DNA of 64,000 bases from Sodiomyces alkalinus F11 (taxonomy: Eukaryota > Ascomycota > Sordariomycetes > Glomerellales > Plectosphaerellaceae). Below are positions 35,861 through 48,130 of the stretch, in pieces. The DNA lies in NCBI RefSeq assembly GCF_003711515.1, contig NW_021167091.1, positions 556,313-620,312 on the forward strand, read 5' to 3'. The notes beneath the pieces were generated by a model. The model saw nothing but the letters and a program-made list of their open reading frames with translations, was not told the origin of the DNA and did not search any database. Position 1 is the stretch's first letter. Each line of letters starts with the position of its first letter. Both the position numbers and the translations under genes were made by a program.

Positions 35861-37599
35861 AAGTATAAGGGCCTTATTATTATTATTATCGATCTTACTC
35901 CGCTATCCTAACTAATCTATAGGAGCCTTTCTAGGCTATACGGTCCTTCTCGGGTGGCTATAGGGGGGAAAACCCGGGTAAAACCCGGGGAAAACCCCTA
36001 TACACTTCCTTAGGTGGAGTAATACCGCTACGGGGCCGACGTGGCCCCGGTTCGTCTCTACTATATATCTGGATTATACCTTTAGGCTAGTGGCTAACGG
36101 GAAGTATAGTAGGCTAGTGGTTAGGTAGGTTAGCCTAAGCTAATCGTTAGTGGCGGAGTAGGGGCTAAGGGGGTGCCGCCACGCCTCCGCGGTGCAGAGG
36201 CCACGGCCCTTTAGCCTCGGCCTCCCTACGTCCCCGGGGATTATGCCTTTTTATTCCTTCTACTCGGTTAATAAAGAGAGTAGGGGAGGTAAGGGCCTCC
36301 TATCTCCCTTAGGTGGGTTCCTGCTATATCCGGCGGTAGGTAGGGGGAATAGGGCCTTACCCTATTATAGGAATTAGATAGTTAATATCCCCCGAGGCCT
36401 TTATACCTTAATCCTCCCTCTTCCTCTTATAACGCTAACGAGTTTATTATAGGTTTTCCCCGATCTATTCCCGCTAATAGTCTTATAGGTATATTATTAC
36501 GGCCTATACTAACTAGTGTACTCCTTTAGTTTTCTTATTATATTCCTATCGTATTTTAACTATAGGTGCCTTATAGATAGCGTCGCGGTGGCGTAGTGGC
36601 GTGGGGTTAACTAGGTAGTATAATAGCGATTATATATAAATAAGTAATCCGTGTAATAACGTAATATAAGTTCCCTTCGTAGCGTAGCGGTGCCTTAGTA
36701 GTAGCGTACTAATAGTCGTAGATATCGTCTCCTAATAATAATAATACTAGTAGTAATAATCGCCGCTACGAGCGCGGTATAGTTCGTGTTATACCGTATA
36801 TAGCCCTCGGTAACGTCGGAGTAGTATCGTAGCGCTAACGTAGGGTAGTTATATTCGTTATAGTAAGCGTCTAGGCACTTACCCTAATAATATAGAAGCC
36901 TATGCTAATACTACGGGAATAGGCGCGGCCTATTACTAGTATACTGATAGTCGCTGTCCGTATAAGGATATAAGTCGCTTAGGTACCGCGGTGGTATTAT
37001 ATAGGTGCCGGGGTGGATATAGCTAATAGTTCGATAAATCCCCCCTGTTACTAGGAAGTAGTAGTAATATCTTATAGATATCTACTAGATATACGTGGCG
37101 GTAAAGGCCGCTAATAGCGCGGGTATCGCTATTATAGGTATTCCTTTTTGGTACCGTGGCGGTTCCACGCTAATAAGTTATAGGCTAAGGAGCGCCTAAG
37201 GACGGCGTCCTTGTCTTTTAGCCGGGCCCTAAACCGGGCGTTACCTTCCGGTCGCGGTCGTGGCGGTACTATATCAGTAAAGGTATAGGAATTATCTTAT
37301 TAGATAAGGCGTTTAGAGGGTAAGATAGACCTTATCCTAGAATACCTTATAAGTGGCTCCCCCCCGGTCCCGCTACGGCTCCCTAGCGGTATTAGCTAAC
37401 TAGCCTAGTAGTGTTTTAAGTATATTAAGAGTAGTATTAATACCTCCGAGGGAGGTAATAACGATAAGAGCTAATCGGTATCGTGATAGTACCGCGTTAA
37501 TACCGTTAAGGCCCCGGCTTATAAGGCCCCTATTCTAATACTTAATTAGTCGTCGTGCTACCTTATTCCCGATATAGTCCCCCTTCGGTATCGCGGGTG

Positions 37600-40500
37600 T
37601 TTTTATAGGCCTTTATAATTTCTAGGGCGAGGCGGAAGTCCTTAAGCCTTTTCTATTATAGGAACCACCTTACAACTGCCCCGGCTTCCGTGTTATGGTT
37701 TAGTGCGTCGTATAGATCCCCTCTAATTATAAGTAGTCTCCTTATAGCACTAAAAAGCTCCCTACGCTTTTCCCCGGTTATATCCTAGCACTAGAGTACT
37801 ATATACTCCGCTATTTCTGCCCCCCTATCGCCGTAGGGGCACCGCGTTATTAGAAATCCCGGTACCCTTATTTTTACTAAGAAGGCTTATAGGCCTAGCT
37901 TTTCTATTCTAATTTAGGTAAATACGGCGCTCTATAGCTTTAGGAGTCCCCTATATTTCCGGAGGGAGCGTTATATTAGGGGGCGGCTTAATACCGCTAC
38001 GGCGTAGGTGTATAGCCTCCGTGACTCTACCTAGGTTCGACCCTAATCCCTTATAAGGGCTTTCTTTAGGGCCGCGTTTCCGGCCTAAGTTATTAGGGCG
38101 TTAAGTTAGGCTATCCACGCGAGGGCTATATAGGTCCTATAATACCGATTCGGTGCCGCTAGGGCTCTCGCCGCGGCGTATACTCCGGCTAATATCTTAT
38201 CTTCGGTTCCCTCCTCTTATATCCGGCGGACCTTCCGGGCATTTAGGCTTATAAGGTATAGGTTAAGGGGGGGGATAAAAGTCTCTTTTTCGAGGACCCT
38301 AACCGGCGTGGCTTTATAGGCTCCGGATACTAATCGGAGGCACCGGTTCTATACCGTTATAAGTGCCGCTACAAGGCCTTACCGGGGGCCGGCCCTTATC
38401 TTATAAACGGTTAAAGCGTAGTAGGTAATCACTAGTCGTATTACTATAAGGTATAGTCATCTTACGTCTATAAAGCTATACTCTTACTCTACCGCGCTAA
38501 GCCTTAAGAGGGCGTATATCTGGGTAGTTAGGCGGTTCTTTACCTTTTTAGTGTTTCGTCGAAAGTTAAGCTTCCTATTAAGCTAAACGCCTAGGAACTT
38601 TATCGCCTCCGCCGCCAGCACTAAAGTAGTATTAAGGGGAAGGGGTAGGTAAGGGTTAGCGTGACTTCGTAAAGGGGATATAGATATACTTAGCTAGTTC
38701 GAACTATAATCCGCTCGTAGTCTCCTATTCTAAGTATATCCTTTACACGGCGGCGAGGCGGTGCCGCGTCTATACCTCTATCCTACTAAAGGCGATAATA
38801 TTTATATTATCGGTAAAACCTACTACTATTATGTTAGGGACCCTTTCTAGCTTTTTATGTAGAGTAGAGATATAAAGGTTAAAAAGGATAGGGGAGATCG
38901 GGGAGCTTTATAGTATACCCCTATGGAGGTGCTACGGGGGGGCCGTTTCGCTATTAAGTAATAGCTAGGCTATATAGTCCCGGAGGAAGCTACTAATTAG
39001 GGTATTAAGCTACTAGGGGTAGCCTTTCCTTTTAAGTACCTTAATAAGGCAGGAATAGGGGATAGTATTAAAGGCGCTTTTAATATCTAGTTAGAGTATT
39101 AAAGCGGTACCGCCGTAGGCCTAGCTCGCCCTTACGGCCTCCGTGGTTCTTTATACTACTATCTTTATACTTCGCCCTATCCGGTTACCTATCTATCCCT
39201 CTAGGAGGAGCCGGTACTCCTCCGCTATAGTCGCGATCCGGTCGGTAAGTATCCCCTTAAGGACCTTACCTATTATATTAAGGAGTAATATTAGTCGTTA
39301 GCCTTTTACTATCCCGTAGTCGGCCGGCGGCTAACCTTCCTTCTTAAGGATTACCACGGTAACGTGGCGGCACCTTTTCGGGTAATAGCTCGCTATAAGG
39401 CACGCTATAAAGATAGCGCTAAGTCTTTAGCATAAGGGGGGTCTATATACTTTTAGGAGCCATGCTAGGAGTCTATCGGGGCTTAGTACCGCCTAGGGTT
39501 TCATCTTTTTAAGGCGCCCCTATATATCCGCTATAATCACGTCTTAGCGGATATCCTACCCCGGGGGAGACTCCGCGGCTAAGGGCCTAAGGATAATAGG
39601 GAGGGGGGGGGGGAAGAACTTCCGGTTTAGGACCTCGGCCTTTTCTACGTGTATAGTTACCGGGTAGGCGTTATCGTCTTAGTGTAGTAGTGGCACTGAT
39701 AGGGGGTCTAGTAATATATACCCTTTAATTCGTGCCTATTTTTATAGCCGCTAGAGAAGGCTATCGTCCTTCCCGGTTGAGTAGAGTAGGTACCGCTAAT
39801 ACGTCCGCTTCGCTACCGCTACGGCCTTATCCCGGCGCCTCTCCGTTTCCCAGAACTTATCCTATTAGTTCCGGGATTTCTTAGATATATATCTACGGTA
39901 AAGGCGCCTTACTTCTTAGGTAAGGGTAGTTAGCTTCGCGTTCTACTAAGGGGTGGATAGGTGTTTAGGGGTGCCCTTACGGCGGCACGGCGCGGCCTTA
40001 TCGGCTATAGTCGTAAAGTCCCCTATTAGGTTATTTAATACTAAGTCGATATCTCCTAGTATTATAAAGGGGCTAGTCTACTATAGCGGTGTAGCGGTAA
40101 GCTAGGGGGCCTATAAGGGGTTAAAGTCTTTCTAGACCTAGCAGGGCCTTACTAGGTCCCGCGGTAGTATCGTTATAGTAATCGATATAGTATCTATCTC
40201 TATAAGGATTCGGGCTATCTATAAATAGTGGTCGGACCAGATAATAGTCTTATCCGGGCTGCTAAAGTCGTAGCGGAGCCTTTATATTACCTATGTAAGG
40301 TTAATAGTGCTAGTACGCCGGCCCGGGCGGTGCTATATAGTTATTCCGGGAGGGGGGTTACTAGGTCTAGGTTTTATCGGGTTATAAGGGTAAATAGGGT
40401 ATCGGCTTAGGGGTAGTACCGCGGTGGCTATAACTATAAGGGGTAATATAGGTTAAAGTCCCCTATAAGGATATATCGGCCCCGTAGCGATACCGTGTTA

Positions 40501-40865
40501 AATATATCTTATAGGGGTATATTCTAAGGGGTCCTAGCTAATTAGTAGTTCTCTAAGTAAATCGACTAGATTATAAGGGTATTATCTTTAGTCCTAAATA
40601 TAACTATATAAGTATCGCGTTAAGCCCGCCACGTCTATATATATAGCGGGTATCTCTTATAGATATATAAAAGGGTATAGCCTCCTCCTTAGATTAGCCG
40701 GTATACCCCTTGGGAGGGGTATACGGGGCTTTTTGTAAAACGGTTAAGGCCGGGTTCCTGGATTATTATTATATTATACTCGGCGCGATACCGGAGCGGT
40801 AGCTCCCACCACGCCTAACTCCTCCTTATATTCTATAAAAGGATATAGATTTCTATTAATTAAAA
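37600..40865 (-). pseudogene. LINE A4 ORF2 (endonuclease-reverse transcriptase), degraded
   Basis: Read right to left: endonuclease at about 40850-39950 (with the same GDFN and WSDHY motifs as A3, since this part lies in the shared tract), RT with Phe-Thr-Asp-Asn at 38806-38817, then the Cys-rich end near 37870-37700. RIP stops throughout. The 60-codon plus-strand frame at 40228-40410 is an antisense shadow of the endonuclease. Confidence 0.7.
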
Positions 40866-41327
40866 GGGGGGGGGGGGTTAAGATAATATACCCGGTATAA
40901 CCGGGGTCTAGCTTTAGGGTTCTTACTATAATGCTTTACCGGCCCCGCGGGGGACTATATAGGCGCTTATCGGGCCTAGTATTAGGGAGCCCTCCTATCC
41001 CTTAGTTCTTTTCGGGGGCCGACTCCTGCCTTTACGGAGGGGTTAGTCCTAGTCCTAGGCGATAATAATCGGGGGGAAGATCTAGGGCTACTACGGGTAT
41101 ACCGCTTCGGTTTAGCGGGTAATATTAAAGTCTCTGGCTCGGTACTTATACGCTTTACGGGTTTTCTTAGCCTTTTTCTTTAGTAATCGGTATATATTAT
41201 CGAAGGTATTATAGTCTCCGGTATAGGCGGCGTAATAGCGGGGGCGCCCCGGCGTTATAGCTTTATAGTATCCTAGGCCCTAAGGGGACGCTAATTTAGG
41301 CTTAGCGTAGTAACGGTATACCCTCTC
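40022..41327 (+). repeat. Left arm of a 1,306-bp near-perfect inverted repeat
   Basis: Each base x pairs with 87606-x on the other arm (46279-47584), without a single insertion or deletion, even through a 12-base homopolymer, and with one mismatch found (40999 against 46607). Outside the arms the same two LINE copies differ at many positions. Confidence 0.85.
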
Positions 41328-42180
41328 CGCTATAGGGTAGCTATTCGCTTAGTAGCCGAAGTATAGGTACTTATAGTACTTTAGGGGATTAAGGTCGGGA
41401 TTATATAGTTTATAGATATAGCTACCCCCTTTAAAGAGGAGGGTATTCCGGATAAGGCTCGCTGCCCTTTCCGGTAAAGCCGATTCGATAAGGAGGAGCG
41501 CTACCTTACCGGTACTATAACGGGGTACCCGTTATTATACTCGGATAATTTTTACCTTAGGGTTTATATCTTATAGGGATACTAGTAAGTCTTCTTCGGA
41601 TAGGGCGTTAAGGACCTCCCGAGGGATAGCTTTAGCTAGTATAAGGTAGGTGCGTATAGCTAGGATAGCTCCTTTACCGAAGGCCTTCTTAATCTATTAT
41701 TCCTTATAGGTAGCCTATTATTATACCCTTTCGGTAAAGGTAAGGTAGATATCTCCGCTTAGTAGCTTTTATACCGCTATCGTAGTATATCGGGTAATTA
41801 TAGCGTTTATAGCTTAGATAATCTCCTTTAGGGTCCTATCTTTAAGGGGCTTATCTTCGGGGAGGGTTCCTTAGCGGATAATTAGTTCCTAGTAATACTT
41901 AGCGGGGATTACTTTAGGGGGGCGGGGTCCCGCGGCGGTACCGCTATAGGAGCCCGGGCTGTAATATTAGCCTAAGTCTTTTTCGTGCTACTCGTTCCTT
42001 TTCGGAGTTCCTCTTATATAACGTGACGAATAGTAGCGTGTAGGTATATTAGCGGTATCACGCCGGCGTCCTTATAGGTAATACGTATTATAATTAGTTC
42101 CTTTACTAGCTCCACGACCTGCTTAATCGTATTCCTATTAGCTAATAGGGCCTGAATTTCTGCCTTAATCTTAGTTACTC
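40878..42180 (-). pseudogene. LINE A4 ORF1 (gag-like), degraded
   Basis: Runs parallel to the A1 and A3 ORF1. The zinc-knuckle stretch lies around 41310-41380 (reverse complement of the A3 stretch at 46228-46290). Interrupted by stops. The plus-strand frame 42196-42381 lies in the 5' UTR and is chance. Confidence 0.6.
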
Positions 42181-42485
42181 TTAGTTCCGCGGGGCGTGGT
42201 AGTGCCCTTTCGGTCTTATATCGGTTCCGCGCTACGTCCTGCTACGGGTAAGGGGGGGGGGGCGGAGCGCTTATATTACGAAAAGTGGGCCTATTACGAA
42301 TTCTGCATGGACGAAACTAGGGCGATAGGGGCGGGATTATCCTATATCTTTTCCGGTTATACCGTAGCGCCGGTATTATAGTGCCGCTACGATAGTATCC
42401 CGGGAGGGAGGCGGTGGTTATAATCTCTGTCTTAGTGGTTTTATCGATTTTACTCCTATTACGTGCCCGTGGTTAAAAGGCGTGG

Positions 42486-42768
42486 CCGAGGTTTTTATAT
42501 ATTATTATATAGTTATATAAAGGTATAGTTAAAAATCTACTATATCTAATCTTCTATATTAGAAATATATTTCCTCTATAGTAAAGTTTACTAAGGGAAT
42601 TATTCTTTCTTAAATAACTTAAAAGCTAATATATTATATAGACTTATAACCTATAATATATACTATATCGTATTTTAGACTTTTTTTAATATATACTACT
42701 TATGGTATCTTAGCCCTATTAATTTATTATAGAATTTTCAACTCTGTTAAGGTTTACTAAGAAAATAT
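42486..42768. other. AT-rich segment, partly repeated at 57775-57884
   Basis: Very AT-rich DNA between the 5' end of LINE A4 and the (TTA)n end of LINE D. No gene seen. The right part (about 42664-42768) is about 85 percent identical by eye to 57775-57884 in the same orientation. Confidence 0.6.
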
Positions 42769-45120
42769 TATTATTATTATTATTTATTACTCTGCTCTCG
42801 CTTAGCTAAGCTAGGCTAGCCACCTAGGTAATAGTCCTTCTCTAATTTTCGAGGGGAAACCGTTAATAGATAAAAACCCCTACGCTCTTATTATATAAGC
42901 AGTTCTATTATGCGTGGCCGCTATAGTATCGCTCCGCGGCCCTATTTTTATCGCTATTCGAAAAGCGGATCTTACCTCCGGGCTAATAGCTAATAGGGGT
43001 CGGCTAATTAGTTTAGTAGGTGCTATATCGGGTCGCACGCGACCTTAATACGCTATCGCCACGGTTACTCGCCGCCGTCCTTTCCTTTATTCCGGATCCG
43101 GCAAGGTTAGTCTCCCCTCGCCGTGGTACCCTTTATACCCTCCCTCCCTTTTATAGGGGGGGGGGGGGCGCGCCTACCCCCCCCCTTACTCCTTCCTTTA
43201 TTTATTATTTATTCTATAACCTCCTTTATATACCTATTATTTATAGTGGCCCTTATTTAGTTATATACCTCTCTTACTCGCGCTACATAGGCTTTCCAGG
43301 GTAGGCGTTATAGTATAGGCTAGGCGTGGCTACTATTCCTAGAAGGCATAGTGACTTATAGGGCTAATCTACCGCTTCCTTTTCTTATAAACCTCCCTCT
43401 TTTCCTCTCTTTTCCTCCTTTCCTTTGTTTCCTCCTTTAAGCTATCGTTTTTAAGGTAAGTTCTACGTGGTCGGTACGGTATAGATAGGAACGGCCCTAG
43501 AACTCCTATACGGGATCCCCGATACTATTCGGCTATATATAGGGGATCCCCCGGGGTCCCGGGTTATACTATCCCCGCGCTACCCCCGCTCCGCCCCCGT
43601 AACGCCCGCCTCGGTCTAATTCCCCTACCCCTTTAGATACCTAGTAATAAGACCTCTACCGCTAAAGGGGGAGCCGGCTCCGGCGCCTATACGGGTAAAG
43701 GACTAGCTACCCCTTAGCCCTTAACTATAAGTCCCCCTCTCCGTTATTATCGCGCCCGCTCTACGCCCTCGCTTTATATTCTAACCCGGTATAGTCCACG
43801 CCTATTACCGCGCCTATTACCCGTTTACCCCCTTATATATCGTGTATTATATCTCTAGCACGTAATTTCTAGGCTCCGCCCTATTAGAACCCGCCTAGTA
43901 AATAGTCCTATTATATTTACGCTACGCTCCCGCTACGCCCCTATTATATTATATCCGCTAACCCGGCTTAAGAGCGGGCGCTTATTACGTTAAATATATT
44001 AATAATACCTATAATAGTAGCCACTACGCCCCGGTTTATCCCTGCTACGCCCCTAATACGCCTTTACTCCGCTAACCCTCCTATTAGATCCCCCCGCCCT
44101 ACTAAGACGCTGCTACTACCCTTATCGCCGCCGCCGCCGCCGCCTATACCTCGCCGACGCGTTTTATAGGGTTTCCTATTTATTCTCCGCCACGCTATAA
44201 GCGCTACGTCCTTATTATTAATCCTATTATAGTTTATCCGTAAGCACTAGTAGGTAGTTACCCTCTAGACCCGCGCCCTCCGGGCTTACCGCGCTACTCT
44301 CTGCTAGGCTAATAGTATTAGTATAGTCGCCGCCCCTACCGCCACGCCCCTATAGAGTTATAGTAATAGCTACGCTTATAACGGCGAGATATTAGAGCTT
44401 ATCCTCGCCTACCTTATAAGTTACCCTACGCCTCCCCCGCGTTAACCCCGCTACTAACGCGTATCGTAGGGTATCCCCCTCCCCTCCTTGAAGGACCCTA
44501 CTATCTTTACTACTAAGGATAAGGCTAATAAGGATAAGGTTATCCTAATAGATAGTAGAGTAATTAGCTCCGATAACGCTAACAACTCCGATAAGTATAT
44601 AGATAATAACGTAAAGGAGTAAATAAGCGTGCCGTAGCGCGGCCACGGCGTAGCCGTATAGCGGTTATTAATAAATATTATACTCTCCCTTTACTTATCT
44701 TATTCGTAGTCGTTTATACCTCCCCTATATATATACCCGAGGTTTTAGCGCCGCGGGGGCTTTATTACCCCTTTAATACTAGTTATCGTGCTAGTCTAAA
44801 GTCCGGAAGATGTCCGGTTTATAGGAACCACTTTATAACCTTCCCCGCGGTCTCATTACTCCGGAACGCTAAGAGCTAGTCCTATTTTATTAATAGGCGC
44901 GCGCCCGTATCGGCTATAAGGCGCTCTCGTAACTCCCCTAATATATCCCGGTATTATAACGCGATATATTCCGCTATCTCCGGCCTTCCGTTAACGTACC
45001 AGTAGCGCAGTATTACCGTATCCGGCACGCCTTTTATAAAAAGGAAGTAGCGAAGGCCTATCTTCTCTATTTATACTTAGGTAAGGATAGAACTCTATAG
45101 TTTTATAAGGCCCTTATCAC
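42769..45120 (-). mobile_element. LINE D, 3' portion
   Basis: Begins with a (TTA)n run at 42769-42784, as expected for the 3' end of a LINE in minus orientation, followed by about 1.85 kb of non-coding, CT-rich sequence and, from about 44640 to 45120, a stretch similar to the C-terminal ORF2 region of LINE A4 (37650-37950), with the shared ATAGGAACCACTTTATAAC-like motif. It is a related but separate family. The 5' part is missing; LINE A3 starts just to the right. Plus-strand readings (43020-43304, and a Lys/Asp-rich stretch near 44510-44620) lie in the presumed 3' UTR and have no recognisable domain. Confidence 0.55.
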
Positions 45121-45137
45121 TTGAAAAAAATTATTCG
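45121..45137. other. Short junction sequence between LINE D and LINE A3
   Basis: An A-rich 17-bp stretch that I could not assign to either element; it may be a filler or the remnant of a target duplication. Confidence 0.3.
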
Positions 45138-45424
45138 ACACGCCTAGTAACCACGGGCGCGTAATAAGAACAAAATCGATAAAACTATCGGGATAGAGAC
45201 TATAACTACTACCTCCCTCCCGGGATACTATCGTAGCGGCACCGTAATACCGGCGCTACGGTGTAGCCGGAAGAGTCGTGGGATAGCGTCGCCCCGGCCT
45301 TAACTATACAGAATTCGTAACGGACCCACTTCTCGTAATATAAGTGCTCCCCCCCCCGCCTATAGTAGGATATAGCGCGAAACCGATATAAGACCGAAAA
45401 GGGACTATCACGCCCCCCGGAACC

Positions 45425-46728
45425 GAGAGTAACTAAGATTAGCAGAAATTTAGGCCTTACTAGCTAATAGGAACACGATTACCTAGGTCGTAGAGCTAGT
45501 AGAGGAATTAATCACGATATATAGTACCCGTAAGGACGCCGGTATAATACCGCTAGTATAGCTATATGCTAGTATTCGTTATATTATCCGAGAGGAACTC
45601 CGAAAAGGGATAAACGGTATAAAAAAGACTTAGGCTAATATTATAGCCCGGGCTCCCGTAGTAATACCGCCGCGGGACCCCGTACCCCTTAAAGTAATCC
45701 CCGCTAGGTATTACCGGGAACTAATTATCCGCTAAGGAACCCTCCCCGAAGACTAGCCCCTTAAGGATAGGACCCTAAAAGAGATTATCTAAGCTATAAA
45801 CGCTACGATTACCCGACACGATACCGTAGCGGCCCGGAAGCTACCGAGCGGAGATATCTACCTTACCTTTACCGAAAGGGTATAATAGTAAGCCACCTAT
45901 AAGGAATAATAGATTAAGAAGGCCTTTAATAAAGGAGCTACCCTAGCCGTATATACTTACCCTATACTAGCTAAGGCTATCCCCTAGGAGGTCCTTAACG
46001 CCTTATCCGAAGAAGACCTACTAGTATCCTTATAGGATATAAACCCTAAAGTAAAAATTCTCCGAGTATAAAAGCGGGTACCCCGCCGCGGCACCGGTAG
46101 GGTAGCGCTCCTCCTTATCGAATCGGCTTCGCCGGAAAGGGTAGCGAGCCTTATCCGGAATACCCTCCTCTTTAAGGGGGGTAGCTATATCTATAAACTA
46201 TACGACCCCGACCTTAGCCCCTTAAGGTGCTATAAATACCTATACTTCGGCTACTAAGCGAACGGCTACCCTATAGCAGAGAGGGTATACCGTTACTACG
46301 CTAAGCCTAAATTAGCGTCCCCTTAGGGCCTAGGATACTATAAAGCTATAACGCCGGGGCGCCCCCGCTATTACGCCGCCTATACCGGAGACTATAATAC
46401 CTTCGATAATATATACCGATTACTAAAGAAAAAGGCTAAGAAAACCCGTAAAGCGTATAAGTACCGAGCCAGAGACTTTAATATTACCCGCTAAACCGAA
46501 GCGGTATACCCGTAGTAGCCCTAGATCTTCCCCCCGATTATTATCGCCTAGGACTAGGACTAACCCCTCCGTAAAGGCAGGAGTCGGCCCCCGAAAAGAA
46601 CTAAGGAATAGGAGGGCTCCCTAATACTAGGCCCGATAAGCGCCTATATAGTCCCCCGCGGGGCCGGTAAAGCATTATAGTAAGAACCCTAAAGCTAGAC
46701 CCCGGTTATACCGGGTATATTATCTTAA
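45425..46728 (+). pseudogene. LINE A3 ORF1 (gag-like, zinc knuckle), degraded
   Basis: Same protein as in A1. The zinc-knuckle stretch at about 46228-46290 reads Arg-Cys-Tyr-Lys-Tyr…Phe-Gly-Tyr, keeping one cysteine that is lost in A1. The Lys/Arg-rich tail is near 46420-46480. The last part (from 46279) belongs to the inverted repeat shared with A4. A run of 12 C (46729-46740) separates it from ORF2. Confidence 0.65.
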
Positions 46729-47584
46729 CCCCCCCCCCCCTTTTAATTAATAGAAATCTATATCCTTTTATAGAATATAAGGAGGAGTTAGGCGTGGTGG
46801 GAGCTACCGCTCCGGTATCGCGCCGAGTATAATATAATAATAATCCAGGAACCCGGCCTTAACCGTTTTACAAAAAGCCCCGTATACCCCTCCCAAGGGG
46901 TATACCGGCTAATCTAAGGAGGAGGCTATACCCTTTTATATATCTATAAGAGATACCCGCTATATATATAGACGTGGCGGGCTTAACGCGATACTTATAT
47001 AGTTATATTTAGGACTAAAGATAATACCCTTATAATCTAGTCGATTTACTTAGAGAACTACTAATTAGCTAGGACCCCTTAGAATATACCCCTATAAGAT
47101 ATATTTAACACGGTATCGCTACGGGGCCGATATATCCTTATAGGGGACTTTAACCTATATTACCCCTTATAGTTATAGCCACCGCGGTACTACCCCTAAG
47201 CCGATACCCTATTTACCCTTATAACCCGATAAAACCTAGACCTAGTAACCCCCCTCCCGGAATAACTATATAGCACCGCCCGGGCCGGCGTACTAGCACT
47301 ATTAACCTTACATAGGTAATATAAAGGCTCCGCTACGACTTTAGCAGCCCGGATAAGACTATTATCTGGTCCGACCACTATTTATAGATAGCCCGAATCC
47401 TTATAGAGATAGATACTATATCGATTACTATAACGATACTACCGCGGGACCTAGTAAGGCCCTGCTAGGTCTAGAAAGACTTTAACCCCTTATAGGCCCC
47501 CTAGCTTACCGCTACACCGCTATAGTAGACTAGCCCCTTTATAATACTAGGAGATATCGACTTAGTATTAAATAACCTAATAGG
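46279..47584 (-). repeat. Right arm of the 1,306-bp near-perfect inverted repeat
   Basis: Partner of 40022-41327; the arms are separated by 4,951 bp. It covers the end of ORF1, the poly-C run and most of the endonuclease domain. The similarity drops sharply at both ends (mismatches at 46278, 46263-46264 on one side and 47585 and several in 47610-47640 on the other). Confidence 0.85.
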
Positions 47585-47885
47585 AGACTTTACGACTATA
47601 GCCGATAAGGCCGCGCCGCGCCGCTATAAGGGCACCCTTAGACGCCTATCTACCCCTTAGTAGAATACGGAGCTAACCGCCCTTACCTAGGAAGTAAGGC
47701 GCCTTTACCGTAGATATATAACTAGGAAGTCCCGGAACCGATAGGATAAGTTCTAGGAAGCGGAGAGGTACCGAGATAAGGCTATAGCGGTAGCGAAGCG
47801 GCTATACTAGTAGTACCTACTCTACTTAACCAAGAAGGACAATAGCCTTCTCTAGTGGCTATAGAAATAGGCACGAATTAAAGGG

Positions 47886-48100
47886 TGTGAACGACTAGTT
47901 ATAGGTCGTGGCACTAAGTAAGGTCGTAATAATAGATTATCTAGAACTAAGAAAGAAAGAAGGAAAAAGGAGAAAAGTCTATAGCGCTAGGCTGGCTATA
48001 AGGTAGCGATGACTTAGCGATATAGGTCTATTAACTAAGCGCGTAGTTAGGAAGATCCGGAGTATAGCCGGATCCTCTATATTAGAGTTAACCCGTAACA
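47886..48100 (-). repeat. 3' LTR of Gypsy copy 2
   Basis: A 215-bp LTR; on the plus strand it starts TGTGAACGACTAG and ends CCCGTAACA, giving TG...CA ends in either reading. Confidence 0.88.
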
Positions 48101-48120
48101 CTATCCCCCCCCTCTCACTC
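48101..48120 (-). other. Polypurine tract of Gypsy copy 2
   Basis: CT-rich on the plus strand (CTATCCCCCCCCTCTCACTC), hence a purine tract on the coding strand, directly next to the 3' LTR. It fixes the element's orientation independently of the coding sequence. Confidence 0.75.
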
Positions 48121-48130
48121 CGGGGGTCAC

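Larger units (their letters stand above)
30855..35873 (+). mobile_element. LINE C, third non-LTR retrotransposon family, 3' end missing
   Basis: About 5 kb with a 5' UTR (to about 31150), ORF1 and ORF2 on the plus strand. It is inserted in Gypsy copy 1 on the left and cut on the right by the (TTA)n end of LINE A4. It carries a 0.46-kb unmutated insert at 32979-33440. The RT sequence is related to LINE A at protein level, but the nucleotide sequence is clearly different. Confidence 0.8.
35874..42485 (-). mobile_element. LINE A4, near full length
   Basis: About 6.6 kb in minus orientation: the 3' (TTA)n end at 35874, 3' UTR to about 37590, ORF2, ORF1, and the 5' end near 42485 (GGCGTG, matching CACGCC at the start of A3 and A6). 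The RT active site reads Phe-Thr-Asp-Asn at 38806-38817. A run of 12 G (40866-40877) corresponds to the poly-C run before ORF2. The stretch 40022-41327 is the almost exact reverse complement of part of LINE A3. Inserted in LINE C on the left. Confidence 0.85.

Noticed and set aside
40228..40410. An identical 60-codon frame here and at 47196-47378 (opposite strand), which looks like a conserved small gene
   Set aside because: It is the antisense reading of the LINE A endonuclease, and the identity comes from the inverted repeat that covers it, not from selection on a protein.
43020..43304. 94-codon plus-strand frame, and the Lys/Asp-rich reading near 44510-44620
   Set aside because: Both lie antisense in the presumed 3' UTR of LINE D, without a recognisable domain; RIP removes stop-generating contexts unevenly and leaves such frames.
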